Assembly (NCBI GenBank): GCA_038373865.1
Contig: JAXGGA010005559.1
Coordinates: forward strand, 1-64,000
Origin: Uloborus plumipes
Taxonomy: Eukaryota; Arthropoda; Arachnida; Araneae; Uloboridae
Length of the DNA stretch: 64,000 nt
Direction of reading: 5' to 3'
Shown: piece after piece, positions 13,507 to 25,502 of the stretch
Position numbering within the stretch: the stretch's first letter is position 1
Layout: each line of letters starts with the position of its first letter
Notes under the pieces: model-generated
Told to the model about the DNA's origin: nothing
Seen by the model: only the letters and a program-made list of their open reading frames with translations
Databases searched by the model: none
Translations under genes and position numbers: made by a program

Positions 13507-15440
13507 GGTCATTCCACGGTAACTTACGTTACATTTCGACCAACTCTTATGCACTTAGCACCTCAGTACAGACAGATATTGCTATACAAACCTTGTACAA
13601 AACCATTGAATTAAAATGGCAGTCAAAAGCAAAATTAAAATGCAACAATTTTCGATGCACTTAAATTTTACAAAATTTAGCAGTCAAAAATAAGGTAGTA
13701 ACTTACGTTACACAACAAGTTAATGACATAATATGAAAATTGTTTCTAAGGCAAATTTCTGCTCCATTACAGCTGTTTTCTTATTTAAAGTATAATTTAT
13801 CAGTTTCGTATAATGCTTAGGAATATATTTTCATAAATTTAAAATTTTATTTTGAAATTTGAAATTTATGGGGATTTTTAACAGGGTAACTTACGTTACA
13901 AAATTTACTTACAAGCATACCTTTATTACAAAAATTAATGAATGAAAATTAAAGCTCAGTTTAGATCAAAATACTGAAAATTAACAATTATGAGATAAAT
14001 TTACAGAAATTTAATGCCAAACTCAATGAAAAATCAAAAATATTACAAACATAAGACTTTTAAATGCATACTGGCCGCTGGTATTAACAAGCTCAAGTCT
14101 ATTTTTCGAATCATGTTTTCTCTTATAATAAATTTCATCTGTCGTTTCTTGCCATTTCAAATTAGTTCCAGCAGCAGCCATTGCTTGTACTTTAACATCG
14201 TTTTCTTCTATAATCGTCACAACTCAAGAATACAATGTATTTTCGTACTTACCACATACCAGTCACCAGCTTTTATCTATATTATTTCTTCTTGTTATTA
14301 AAATACTAACTAAACGAAACCCTGCAGTTTGTTCATTTCTAGTTCTTAAATGGTTATTGTCAGATCTTCAAAAAATATTTTTGATATTTTTTTTCTTTTT
14401 CTAACATATTTCAATACTATCAAGAGTGATTTTTATTTATGAATATGTAATATCCACATGACTTTTCTCATACCTCTTCTACAGCGCATCTTTTCTGCAG
14501 AGCTCAGTGGCAATTTAATGCAGAAAAAAAAATGTTTCAGTTGAAAGAGATAAAATATTCTTATATTGTTTTTTCCAAAACATATTTGATAACTTCAAAT
14601 CATAACAGAAGTCATTTTTGAATAATTCATAGTGCATTACCTCCTAAATAGTCTGAATGCAGTGATATTGTTTAGAGAGAATTAATATCTTAAAAGCCAA
14701 AAAGAAACATGTAGTTTATAATAGAAGAGTATTGTAATCTTATTAACAAATAGAGACATTTTAAGAAATATGATTAATTTAAATTAAGTAAAAAACAGTA
14801 CAATTAAAAGAATTCTTGATAAATTACCCCTATTAACCACACAGGTTTTATTCACAATTTACATTATTTATAAACACAAGCATTTAAGTTCTACTAAGGT
14901 AACTTACGTTACACGTTTTGATTACAGCACAAAAAATTAAATAAGCAATATTCAAAAGAAAAGTACTGTTATTTGCTAAGTACACACTTATAAGATAATA
15001 AATATAACATAGTTAACATTGTATTGCCCTTTCGTTATTTGCCTTGAAAACTTTAACATGTTGTTGGTAACTTAAGTTACATAGAAGAGAGCCTTATGGA
15101 AATTGACATAAATCACTTAACTAAATTGAAAACACTTGTTTCATCAATTCACAATATTAATTTAAAGTGTAATAAACTATAATCTTAATTTGGCACATTT
15201 ATCTAATGGAAAAAATTGAAACTTATCAATGTTGAAAGTTTTACCATTTGCTTCACTAAAAATAAAATACTCTAATACCAACTTCAAAATATTGCCGAAA
15301 CTAAAAAACTAAACTCCTAACAAAAAATTGTTTTAAATAAGAAACTTCTAACATTTCTAAACCCAAAAATATGCAAAACAGTCACATTGCTCGAGTTTAA
15401 TTTTTTCAACGCTTTTCCACACTCGCATGGAATTGCCCTT
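13507..15440. mobile_element. Candidate DNA transposon with five copies of a 14-bp palindromic motif
   Basis: GTAACTTACGTTAC occurs at 13519-13532, 13698-13711, 13886-13899 and 14899-14912, and with one change (GTAACTTAAGTTAC) at 15067-15080. The motif starts and ends with GTAAC/GTTAC. Spacings are 179, 188, 1013 and 168 bp. Between copies three and four lies a minus-strand transposon-ORF relic (14023-14290). A possible left end GGTCATTCCACGG (13508) has a loose inverted counterpart near 15425-15440 (GCATGGAATTGCCC); this pair is weak, so the boundaries are tentative. Confidence 0.45.
14023..14290 (-). pseudogene. C-terminal relic of an unclassified transposon ORF
   Basis: On the minus strand the reading runs AGDWYVV, then after a 1-bp frame change KYENTLYS, a stop, and VVTIIEENDVKVQAM, then AAAGTNLKWQETTDEIYYKR and ELVNTSGQYAF. 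This order (WYVV block, T-I-I-x-E-N-x-V-x-V, K-W-x-E-x-x-D-x-I-Y-Y-x-R, G-Q-Y-A-F) is like the C-terminal end of reading frames I recall from unclassified DNA transposons in arthropods and cnidarians; I cannot name the superfamily with certainty. At least one stop and one frameshift show it is dead. It lies amid the GTAACTTACGTTAC motif copies, with its expected 3' flank towards 13.5 kb. An alternative is a short exon of a host gene derived from such an element. Confidence 0.5.
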
Positions 15441-16149
15441 CTTACTAGGAAAGTATGCGATAATGGAATAATGATTTTTTTTTTAATGAGTACCAATCGA
15501 AAGAGCATTGTAAAACATGTTTCTGGATGCACGCGTTTTTGCCCTCGCGCCCCCGTTATCGAAATATAAGGTCCTAAAGTCAGCTAATTTTTTTTTGAAA
15601 AATCGCCAATTTTAGCGAGTTATAATGAAACTGGAAGCTGCGATGCGATAACACTATTTGCATCCAACGGAAAACTTGATTCCCATTTTTGGTCATCTGC
15701 AAAGCTTTTGAAAGACGGCTTTACAATAATCTTTTACTTTACCTGTGCGAGTTAAAGCAAAAAGCTACTATCAAGCCTATGACATAGAAAGCAGAGAGCT
15801 TTTTAAAGAGGAAAAACAATTTTAAACAACACATCAAATTTAAATTTATCGTACTATTTGCGATTAAAGCAGGTCCCTTGTTTAAGGGGAGTCCCCCTTG
15901 TTAAGGGGTCCTTGTCAGCAGGAGGTGACAACTGAACCTCCTGTTTTTTTTAATTATTTTTTTAAGTGTTCGTACAATTCTGTAGTATGGGGGGGGGATA
16001 TTAAGGGTTTTTAATTGTAAAAATTGCAAATATAAATTTTTCAAACCACTTTTCTTTTGGTGGGTCCCCTATAACTCAAAGTGAGTTCTCCTAAACATTT
16101 TTGTCAATTGCATCACTGGGTATATAAGAATAGTCTTTCAAAAAAAAAA
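15441..16149. other. Gene-less stretch
   Basis: A GC-richer spot at 15530-15570 has no convincing frame. At 15871-15950 short repeated words occur (CCCTTGTTTAAGGGG / CCCTTGTTAAGGGG, then CAGGAGGT / ACCTCCTG as an inverted pair). A run of G occurs near 15989-15997. I assign no function. Confidence 0.45.
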
Positions 16150-16640
16150 AAATGCTCAAAATTTAATGAAAATGCGTTCAAATAAAAAAAATCAAACAGA
16201 TATGAGGTGTTTTCTCTGAGATATTTCGAAAAAAAATGTTCGCTCGAATCGAACTTGTTCCTTCAAAAGTTATAAGTGAGGACAGGGGAAAAAAATCGGA
16301 AATTCGAAATTGAATGAAATATTATCAAATCAAAAAGTCGAATATGGGAGTGTATTGTCCTCACTGAAATCTTTCGATTAAAAAAAATCGAATCGGACTA
16401 TGCACTCAAAAGTTTTTGCGGGGGGGGGGGGCAGAAAAACTGACCAATAGACAGACTGACAGGTACACAGTTTCCGCAGCTTAAAACCCAACTTTCCTAT
16501 TTTAAATGTTTCTGTGTATTTAATTATTTTTATTAAGTTGTGCTTTTTCGACTCAATTGTTTTGAGCGTTTTTTTTTTAGTGCATCAGGCCTTCTTTCAT
16601 GATTTTCTTTTTCATCTATTTTCTACTTTAACAGAAAAGT
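16150..16640. repeat. Unclassified interspersed repeat, relative of 58.1-59.07 kb
   Basis: The order of blocks matches the repeat at 58 kb: GTTCAAAT-like and AAATCAAA stretches, GAGATATTTCGAA, CTCAAAAGTTAT, a second partly repeated unit with TCACTGAAATCTTTCGA, then GACAGACTGACAGG, and a downstream block AGTGCATCAGGCC...CTACTTTAACAGAAAAGTAAGCTAAAA corresponding to the end of the 58-kb copy. A run of 11 G lies at 16420-16430. No coding frame. Confidence 0.6.
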
Positions 16641-19600
16641 AAGCTAAAACTTGCATTAATTTACAATTTTGTTATTCTTTTCCTACCCGTTAAACATATA
16701 GCAGAACTAGTAAAAGTTATTCTAGTGTTTTTAAACAGTACGAAATAAACATGCAATATGTTTTACATTTACGTTACAGAGACTTTTCGCAACAGTGACC
16801 AATTTGTTTGAACGGCAGGGGTTTTTACAATGAATGCCGACTCTATCAGTATATTTAAAGAATGGAAATAATTATTTCCCTCTACCATTGATGTAATGTC
16901 CGACATGGATATAATTTTGTAGCTATTAGTATTTACTAATTCGTTTTCTTTTAAAAATTATTCATTTTTTCTCGATTTCAATAAAAAAAAAAAATATTTT
17001 TGCTAAGAGTTGGCAAATTGTGAAACTTCTTGTATCGATTTTTTTTTAATAAGAACTGATATCATAATCCATGACAATTTAATTTCTACCCCAACGATTA
17101 TTTCTTTCATTTTTTGTACATGAGCTCATATTAGCTGCTTTTCATACTTATTTAATTCTCCCGAATTATTCATTTAGAAACACGTGCAATATATTTTAAC
17201 TTATAATAAATAACACATACAACTCAGTTCAGTAAAAAAACTTCAAATAGCTAAAATTCTAAAATGTATTGTTGTCAATCGTAAAAAGATAAAACTTTAA
17301 CATATTTGTAAAGTTTTCACTCCTCTGGATAAAGCTCTCTACTTTCCACATCATAGTCTTGATCAGCATTTTTTATTTTATCTCATACAAGTAAAGGGTT
17401 AACGTTAAACATCTTTTACTTTCTTTGCGAATGACCAAACATGGAAATGATGCGATGTCAAGCAAGCAGCTGAAGGGAGAATCTAGAGCTAGCTTCAATT
17501 TCTTGCCAAGTCTTCAAATTTGGCTCATTTTCGGCCGACTTTAAGACCCCTTATCTCGAAAACGAGAGGACAAGGGCACTTGATCTTTGAGTCAAAGACA
17601 TGTCTTAGTATTCTCTTTCGAATGGTACCATTTATAATTTTTTTCATTATTACTTAAGTCGAGTACTTTCCTGGTTAGATTTGAAATATTAAGAGGTCTG
17701 TTCTTACATACAAAATTTTGCAGACAATGAAAATTTGATGTTTTTTAGCGTTCCACTTGTAGCCTTGCCCATAAGCCAATAAAGTTGCCAGAATGACAAA
17801 AATATTTTTTGCCTACTTCTATATTACCTTTTAATTTAATTATAATTAGAAGATTATTCTCGGTAAATTAATAATAATTAATTTACCGAGAAAAATATCC
17901 GACGTTATATTTATGATTTATTATTTTTTATGGCTAGAAAGTTTCATTCCAAATCACCCCTTTGCTCCTATACACCCCGTTTTATGGTACTTTATTTTTT
18001 TTCTTGTGTACTAATCTATTGGTTGTTTGTTTAATTGCTAATTGCCTAATGACGAACTCTATGTAAAGACGATTCTGGTCGATCCTGAACACTGCATCGT
18101 AGAAAGCTAATGCGTAAGAGCAACTGAATTTCCATTAAAACACACATTTGTTAACAATTAAGGGTAAAAAATGTTTTACAATAAAAATGATCAGAGATGA
18201 CAGAGTGTTTTGTTTTGCACCAATACTGATAGGTGATACAGATTTCCTGTCCTAGGTTCCCCCAAAGAAACCAATGGGTGTTCCTAATATCACCGATAAT
18301 CTATACTGACTGTTTTAAAAAGTGACAGTTGACAAATAAGAAAGAAAATTAAAAAAAAACAGTCTCTTTAACAGTAATTTAATACTTGGTGATTCCACTA
18401 CACTCCAAATATGTTCTTGAGTATACAAATATGAGTTTTTTCTGTTAACAAAATTGTTAATTATTTTGTGGTTATTTTAATCTCGGAATCATTTGGCGCC
18501 AGAAAAATTCTTACAAAAAATCAATTTAGATATTTTAAAACTTATTAACCGACACGAAGGAAGCAAAAAAAAAAAAAAAAAAAACGAGCTTAGAAGTCCA
18601 ATACGTGACATCGACACATAGAAAAAGCTTCTGATTGCATGATGTGAATTTCATCACCGCAGGTTGATTACACTTGAAGAAGTCTGATGAATGATGAGGG
18701 TACTGTGTAGTTGTTCAAAAGATGCCAGTGCATTAAAAATATATTTTGGCAGTACAAATCATGAATAGTATGAAAAAGAAAGCTTTTCAATGACATCACT
18801 GGTATATGTAAAAAGTTTGGTGTATTATTAAACATGGTACTAATAATAATAAGTGAAAAGTTTCGTATGTTATAAAAATAAAACCCTTACTAAACCTTGT
18901 ATGGAATTTTATTTATTAAAAAACCACTAGCTGACAAGTTATGAACAGCAGTCACAATGTTAAGAAGGTTATTTTTTGCGAAAAATCTTGGCTCATTTAA
19001 AATTCTTAGAGAATTTTCGGAGCACCAGAAACCAGGGAGGTTCATCAGCATGCCAAAGTATTTGGCAATTCTTTGAGAATAACTGGTATTTCATCGAAAA
19101 ATGTGTATACTTTATGCTCGAGACGAGTAGCTTCTAAGAAAATAAATAAACAAAATGAAGTGTATGATTGACAGAACCGCTCTGAAACTTGATCTCTTTC
19201 CAAAAAGACACTTATGAAATTAAATAAGATGACAAACAAGAAGCTAATACAATGACTGATCTCATTCCATTCCTTGGCAAGTAGCTTTGCACTAAATCCC
19301 CAAGCATATTACCTTGCGCTAATAATTTCCACTTTTGAATAGTGAGCAAAAAATAATCTGCTTTTTATGAGGATTTATTAGGAAATAAATTGGAACATGC
19401 TAAAAGTATAAAAGTTGCTAAGTTTAGTGCAAAAACTTTCATATTATCTGTTAACAGGTTGATAAAAAAAGCATTTGCCATTACTTAAGTTTCTCAAATG
19501 TTTGGTTTGAGTCCTGTTAGTTTTCTTGTTTTGGCTTTTTTCGATGAACATAGTAAACTGCTGCATAGTTTACCTGTTTGCTCAAACCAAAAATTTTTTA

Positions 19601-20233
19601 TATAAACAACAAGTTCGATTGACTTAATGTGTATAACAAGCTTATTATTGATATAGACGTTTGAATTCAATATTATTTAAGAAATTACATTATTTTTCCG
19701 TAATCAAAATAAAAAGATAAGGCTTGTCATGCCTTGTACATGAAATAGACATAACTGTTTCAAAACTAGTAATGCTAAAAATGAAATCCCAGAAAGAAGG
19801 AATTGACAAATACAATAAATGGAAACTAGTTTTCCTTCTAGTTAACACGTGACATGACTACTAACAATAGATTTTGATTTAACAGTCATCCAGTGAAATA
19901 AAGGTTTCATTGCTGTTTTGTCTTAGATATATCCTGAAGGAAATTTCTTGCACGACATCCTTGCACGAAAATTAATTTAACATAGCAAGGAAATTAATAT
20001 TTTTTTCAGAAATAATCCTTGGTTTTTCTATATTTATTCAAACGAAACTGCTTTAAAGTTAAAAACTTACCGAAAAAAAATTTGCTTTTAAGGAAATGTA
20101 ACTGTCTTTGCGAAAAAAATAAGCTAATTTAAGGAGCTAAAAAAAACGCATTACAGATAATTATTTATTCAATTTTTGTTAAAAAAAGAACTCCTTTTGA
20201 GAAAAAATCAAGATTAAGTTTTTATTGGAAGAT
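16641..20233. other. Gene-less AT-rich stretch
   Basis: Nothing recognisable as a gene. A small inverted repeat lies at 17857-17892, an A run of about 20 at 18566-18584, and a minus-strand frame near 19045-19239 without domain similarity that I know. Confidence 0.5.
17857..17892. repeat. Short perfect hairpin
   Basis: TTCTCGGTAAATTAAT and its inverted complement ATTAATTTACCGAGAA are separated by only a few bases. The stem is 16 bp and AT-rich. It may be the residue of a small foldback element, or chance in AT-rich DNA with an unusual CTCGG end. Confidence 0.6.
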
Positions 20234-20237
20234 AAAT

Positions 20238-20485
20238 GGATGGTGTTATGCAAAAAGGAGTTAACCCACAAAACATAAAAAAATGAGTTATCCAACTGTG
20301 ATGGTAAAATATGTTGCTTTCTACATTAAGCAAAAATATTTAAGCCCTATCAGCATTTCATGGTAACATATCATTGGTATATTGATATAGAGCTCCATAC
20401 TTTTTGCCAGAGTTTGTTGACTTTAAAGCCCATTATCTCAAAATCAGGTTTTTGTGGGTTAACTCCTTTTTGCATAACACCATCC
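20238..20485. mobile_element. 248-bp MITE with perfect 36-bp terminal inverted repeats
   Basis: The left end, GGATGGTGTTATGCAAAAAG continuing to about 20273, is repeated exactly as an inverted complement at about 20450-20485. Both sides are flanked by AAAT (20234-20237 and 20486-20489), a likely 4-bp target duplication. There is no coding content in the 176-bp interior. Identical arms indicate a recent insertion or strong homogenisation. The superfamily is not clear from ends alone. Confidence 0.85.
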
Positions 20486-20489
20486 AAAT

Positions 20490-21372
20490 AATGCACTCAT
20501 TTTAAGTGTAAAACTTCTCGTACATAAATATCTATATATTTTGCGAAAAAAAACTTTTCTGTAGAAAATGGCTACAAATGTTTTATTAATCACATATTTG
20601 AGTACAATGTCAAATATTAGAGCACAACTTTTAATGTCACACATTAATCAGAGCTTTTATTTACGAAAAAAGTATTAATAGTAAGTGAAAATATCTCACC
20701 TAAGAATAGAGTTCTACAGCAAACAAAAGTATCCATTTTTAAATAAGTAATAAGAAGCCTGTGATTTACTTACGGAGATAGTACCAATAAAATAACTGAA
20801 AATATGTCATATCACTGTACAATTGCATAAATAAAATCATTAAACCCATATTATACAACTTCTATTTGGCACAAAATGTCAAAATATTTTATTCCAGAGA
20901 AGAATTTCTGATATTATTCCTTAGAGAACGTGACAGTTGGTGACTCAATGGAATTTTCAACGTAGATATTGAATATCTATTTCTGTGTGCTTATTAGAAT
21001 ATGAACTGATTAAATCTGCCACTTTCAATCCAGGTTTCATTTGTGAATTTTAAGCTAGTCCGATATGCAGTTGCTTATGAAAAGACAATTATGTTATCTA
21101 ATATATTCGTGTATCTGTGCATCGTATTTAATCAAGCATCGAATTTATGGTTAACAATTGGAAATAAACAACTCGAAGATATTTCCTCAACTTCTGCAAA
21201 AATATATAACTGTATTGTACTAAACAAACAAAATGAGCGTATTGAGAGAGAGAGAGAGAGTGAGAAAATTACTTATTTTAAATATAAATTATTTTTCAAG
21301 AATAATTATTTTTTTCTGTAGAAAATTTATAGCATTATCTTTCTTCTTTATCAAACGGATAAACAGACAGTA
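20490..21372. other. Gene-less AT-rich stretch
   Basis: No recognisable gene. A short (AG)n lies at 21244-21262 within an otherwise unremarkable open frame (21043-21321) that has no known domain. Confidence 0.5.
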
Positions 21373-22275
21373 GAAAAAGATTGGGGGGAGATGTCGTTGT
21401 TTTTAATTTTATTTTATATGAAGTAGCCCATTAGTTTTATGTTTAACCCACCAAATTACAAACAAGATATGGACTTTTGTTAATGATATAAAACATGCTG
21501 CTTTGAAAAACTATTTTTTACCCTTAAAAAATAATAAGAAGAAAACGTTTGCATTTCGACATCTTCCGCCAATCTTGGGATAAGGTGATCGATAGCTTCG
21601 GGGTAAGATGCCGTATAGAAAACTATTGCGAAGCGCCATTAAATCACTTCCAATTTATTGAAATTAAATGCAAAAGTATACATATTTCATGTACAATCAA
21701 ATAACATTGCTTCATATTGTATATTTTTTCCTTTTAAGTAATATGCCGCTGTTTCAAAAGCAGTACACTATTTATGAAACTAACTACTGCATAATTCAAT
21801 GTATTTTATCCTATTACATTTTTCGAAGTTTTTTTGTATGTTTCCGGGCATTCTGAACACTCGAATTGATGAACGCGTAAAATATCCTTACTGCTTGAAA
21901 TTTGAAATGGAATACGTAGTTCATCCATTTCTTCATCTGTAGAAGATTTTTTTTTTTTTTTTTGGATTTAGGGATTCTCACGCAATTTATTCATAAACGC
22001 TGTTGTTGTTTTGGTTCATTTGTGTGGTTCCTGTCAGTTTTTCTTTTTTCTTAGCATCTTGTTTTCTGTTGGCCTTAGTTTTATTTTCTTCGTCTGCTTG
22101 TTTCTTATATCTTTTTTTTATCTGAGGATATCAGCTCCTGAGCATCTTGCCTTCTCTTATTTAACTTTCTTTTTTCTCGTGAGATTGCACTGGACTTTTT
22201 AGTAGGAACATTACCTTCTCAAGGAAGTGTCGAAAAACTACGGCATCTTATCTTCAAAACATATTCGCCGTCTTC
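21373..22275. mobile_element. Degenerate terminal-repeat element, relative of the one at 43.6 kb
   Basis: The left part GATTGGGGGGAGATGTCGT and the phrase ATATGGACTTTTGTTAATGATA match the start of the 43601 element. Its right part AGTGTCGAAAAACTACGGCA with CGCCGTCTTCCCACA matches 43975-44030. Minus-strand translation of 22050-22260 gives a Lys/Arg-rich string interrupted by stops, including KKRYKKQADEENKTKANRKQ. Lys-rich tails of this sort occur in pogo/jerky-type transposases (family knowledge; the assignment is inference). The outer ends are too worn for exact boundaries. Confidence 0.5.
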
Positions 22276-23556
22276 CCACAAAGCATGATGTGAAATACCC
22301 ATAACTTTGATAGCATGTGCTACCACTTTTACCTTGGGTGTTGGGGATGAAACTCACTTCCATACTGAGCTCTGTCCCAAGTACTAGAAGTCGAAATGAT
22401 CAAGCCAACTCTCATAAGTAATGATAATCACGGCATCCATGCATTGTTCGTCACGTGTTACTTCACGTGTGGAAACCACACTGTATATTTCGGCTAGTGC
22501 CAAATTTATATTAACGATAACATGCTATTGAAACTAGCTCTGTCCGTTTTTAATTCCACCACACACAGTTTATTAGTTTTCTGCGAATTGATTAAAGGTT
22601 TACAAAAGGAATTTATCAATGAGAATTCATCTTTTGAGGGAAATAAACTAATTTTTTAAAATTTACATTGTAAAATTTCCTTACACTAGGTTGTGTCTAT
22701 TCACTTGAATAAAGCAATAACAAGTAATCTTAATGCAGGTGATTTTTGACGATTTATGATCTATGATAAACTGAAACACGATACATATATTCCTAAATTA
22801 TGTCATTAAAAAAATCTTTTAAAAGTGTAACTGAATTAGTTTGTATGTGAAATGGTTAAATATGATACCTTTCAGTTTTTTAGATTAACGCACAAAGCAG
22901 TTTATCAAGAGCTTAGAAAATTTGCTTCATTCAAAGGAATTTCACGTTCTACTTTACTGTAACAAATTAGTGAAGAGATTTTCTTACACGCCCAACTTCA
23001 TAACATATTTACGGCCCAAGTGAGAATCATTTTATATTTATGCTAATAACGTTTCACTTGTTCAGCAAAAGTAATTAAAAGTAGTGCCAAGACTCCATGT
23101 CTACAACCCTCTTCGTCGCAATAATTGGGCCTAGTTACGCTGCACAGAACCATATATTAAGTCAAATATTTCCTTTTGCAAGAAAACCATATTTCACCTT
23201 TCTAGAGAATTTTTTTTTAAGTCATGTTAATACGGTGTGTGTCAATTTTTGCCATTTTTAAGCTAAGAAATTATGAATGGAAATAACACAAAGTAGAAAA
23301 CCTATTAGAGTTTCGGTTCCGTTTGAAAAAGATATTTTCTTTTGTCATAACATTAGGGCGTTGCTACAATTAACTATTTAAGTACGGTCATTAATACTCC
23401 TTTAAGCCACGTAATGACTGGGTTAAAAAAATTGCAGCTCCTTTACTCACGTCTCCAGTTGCTCCTAGAATTAAGAAAAGTTGCAGTAGCACTCCTTAGG
23501 AAGAAAAAAAAAACTTTTATACGAAAATGAACCAGACACAGACCCAGATTTCCCCC

Positions 23557-23561
<5 letters not shown>
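22276..23561. other. Gene-less stretch
   Basis: A GC-richer pocket at 22320-22500 contains two CACGTG sites (TCACGTGTTACTTCACGTGTG near 22453-22472) but no open frame I recognise. The rest is AT-rich and unremarkable. Confidence 0.45.

Positions 23562-23640
<79 letters not shown>
23562..23640. repeat. (AT)n microsatellite bordering the Helitron palindrome
   Basis: About 38 AT units, ending in ATAATATATAAAATTCTCG, where the palindrome's left arm starts. A matching (AT)n borders the right arm at about 26826-26872, so the microsatellite is probably part of the mobile unit's terminus. Confidence 0.9.
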
Positions 23641-23863
23641 AAATTCTCGTGTCACAGTTTTCGTTGCCATACTCCTCCGAAACGGCTTGACCGATTTTGA
23701 TGAAATTTTTTGTGCTTATCCAGTATCTATGAGAATCGGCCAACATCTATTTTTAATCCCCCTAAATGTTAGGGGTAGTCCACTCCTAAATTTTTTTTGT
23801 TCGCACATAACATCTGATCTACTGAACTAAAACAATATGTATTATCGTAAATCCTTACTTCAA

Positions 23864-23940
23864 TGAGCGACCCGATGGTCAAGTGGTTAGGCGCGTCAGG
23901 TTGAAGTTCCTGATGGAATGAGATCGAATCCAGGTCCGCA
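23864..23940 (+). repeat. tRNA-like box in the left arm
   Basis: An A-box-like TGGTCAAGTGGTTAGG follows GAGCGACCCGA, and a B-box-like GATCGAATCC comes about 50 bp later. The 5' and 3' ends do not pair as an acceptor stem, so it is not a functional tRNA gene; a tRNA-derived SINE head caught in the Helitron fits better. A T run that could end Pol III transcription follows. The same box is present, inverted, in the right arm. Confidence 0.6.
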
Positions 23941-24618
23941 AGGGTTTTTTCGAACAGCTGCATGGTTTTTTTTTTTTTTTTTGAATGATTTTAATGATTG
24001 TAATGTCCTTATGCAGGTACATCCCCTCATGGGGATCTACCCCATATTTTTTTATAGTACAAAATGACAGTTTTAGTCGGATCTTTGTTAAAATTGGCAA
24101 TGGGGTCCTTCGATGCTGTAGAATTTTCTTATGGACGTTTGTGCCATTTTTGGGGGCTTTGAATCGATTGTGGCAATAAATGGTTTTTGATTTGCGGCAC
24201 TAATATATTTTTTCAAAAATTATATACACTATCAATTATATTATGTTAATTTTTGTACCTTTATAAAATTCTGCATTTTATATCTTGCATTTACGTCAAA
24301 TTCAAGGTAAAATTAAAAGTCAAAAATTCTGAAAAAGATAAATATATGTTAAAAATTAAAGTAACTATTTTTGTGATTTTCATATTGGTTGTGACCAAAA
24401 AACATCATTACAAACAAATAAAGTGTATCAAACACCATGAGTGTTGAGTTATTAGGCAAAATCTGCTGTATAAAGTTTTTTTTCACTGCTAGAGGGGGGG
24501 GGGTATGAACGACCATTAAAGTGACACAATTTTTTAAAAAATAAAGGTGGGATCTCCAATTATCTTGCTTCGTAATTTGAACTGTGCAACGGTACGCGAT
24601 TAGTCATTCAAAAATATA

Positions 24619-24930
24619 ATGAAAAACGTGATCGAAGCCAGGGTTTTAACTGGCAAGTTCAGAGGTGAAAATATACTCATACCACGGATTCCTATTATAC
24701 CTACAGATGTGCCAATTCAATTCAAACGTATTCAGTTTTCGATTAGATTGGCATTTGCAATGACTATCAACAAATCCCAAGGTCAAACGATGTCTGTTTG
24801 TGGCTTAGATTTGAGAACACCATGTTTTTCACACGGACAATTATACGTGGCATGCTCTCGAGAATATTGTTCACGCTATAGCATTAAGAGATTGATATTG
24901 TTTAATAGTGTTACTGTCGTAATTGTTTAA
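24619..24930 (+). pseudogene. Helitron helicase C-terminal fragment, left arm
   Basis: In Helitrons a Rep nuclease fused to a Pif1-type helicase drives rolling-circle transposition; only the last part of the helicase is here. It reads [19 protein letters not shown], then INKSQGQT (the Pif1-family motif near the C-terminus) and [12 protein letters not shown]. After VACSR the frame is broken by a deletion of about 50 bp relative to the right-arm copy, so the tail is read in a different frame until the stop at about 24930. No Rep domain and no Walker A region are present in the arm. The fragment has been non-functional since it was made. Confidence 0.88.
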
Positions 24931-25154
24931 TTAATGATATATAACTTTAAGGAATAAATTATAATAACTTAAAAATGTTTGCCTTTTGTTATTTTTATAT
25001 TCCCGCATCGTTCACAGCGCTCCATGCTTATTTCACGCATATACCACATTCTTACATACATACAATATACACATTCTACCATACATACATACATACTTAC
25101 AATAAGTAAGCTAATTTTTGTCAACACTAGAAATTACTAGGAAATTATTTATAT

Positions 25155-25168
25155 GGCAAAACAACGTT

Positions 25169-25172
<4 letters not shown>
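25155..25172 (+). other. Helitron 3'-terminal hairpin, left arm
   Basis: GGCAAAACAACGTTTGCC has a 6-bp stem (GGCAAA/TTTGCC) and lies downstream of the helicase fragment, where Helitrons carry a hairpin just before their CTRR 3' end. On this arm the hairpin runs directly into (AT)n, so the last bases of the element are missing. Confidence 0.6.
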
Positions 25173-25215
<43 letters not shown>

Positions 25216-25222
25216 CTGACCC

Positions 25223-25240
25223 GGCAAACGTTGTTTTGCC
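25223..25240 (-). other. Helitron 3'-terminal hairpin, right arm
   Basis: On the minus strand the same 18-bp hairpin is followed by GGGTCAGCTTAT. Helitrons normally end in CTRR; here the expected place reads CTTA, so the end is either mutated or belongs to a variant. It sits 10-12 bp after the hairpin, the usual distance. Confidence 0.6.
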
Positions 25241-25502
25241 GTATAAATAATTTCCTAGTAATTTCTAGTGTTAACAAAAAATAGCTTACTTATTGTAAGT
25301 ATGTATGTATGTATGGTAGAATGTGTATATTGTATGTATGTAAGAATGTGGTATATGCGTGAAATAAGCATGGAGCGCTGTGAACGATGCGGGAATATAA
25401 AAATAACAAAAGGCAAACATTATTTTTAAGTTATTATAATTTATTCCTTAAAATTATATATCATTAATTAAACAATTACGACAGTAACACTATTAAACAA
25501 TA

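Noticed and set aside
13519..15080. GTAACTTACGTTAC copies as a CRISPR array
   Set aside because: Spacers differ strongly in length, the repeat is only 14 bp, and the context is eukaryotic transposon DNA.
19045..19239. 64-codon minus-strand frame as an exon
   Set aside because: No domain, splice context or start could be supported.
23864..23940. Functional tRNA gene
   Set aside because: A- and B-boxes are present but the acceptor arms do not pair and the anticodon arm is not convincing; it is also repeated within a mobile palindrome.
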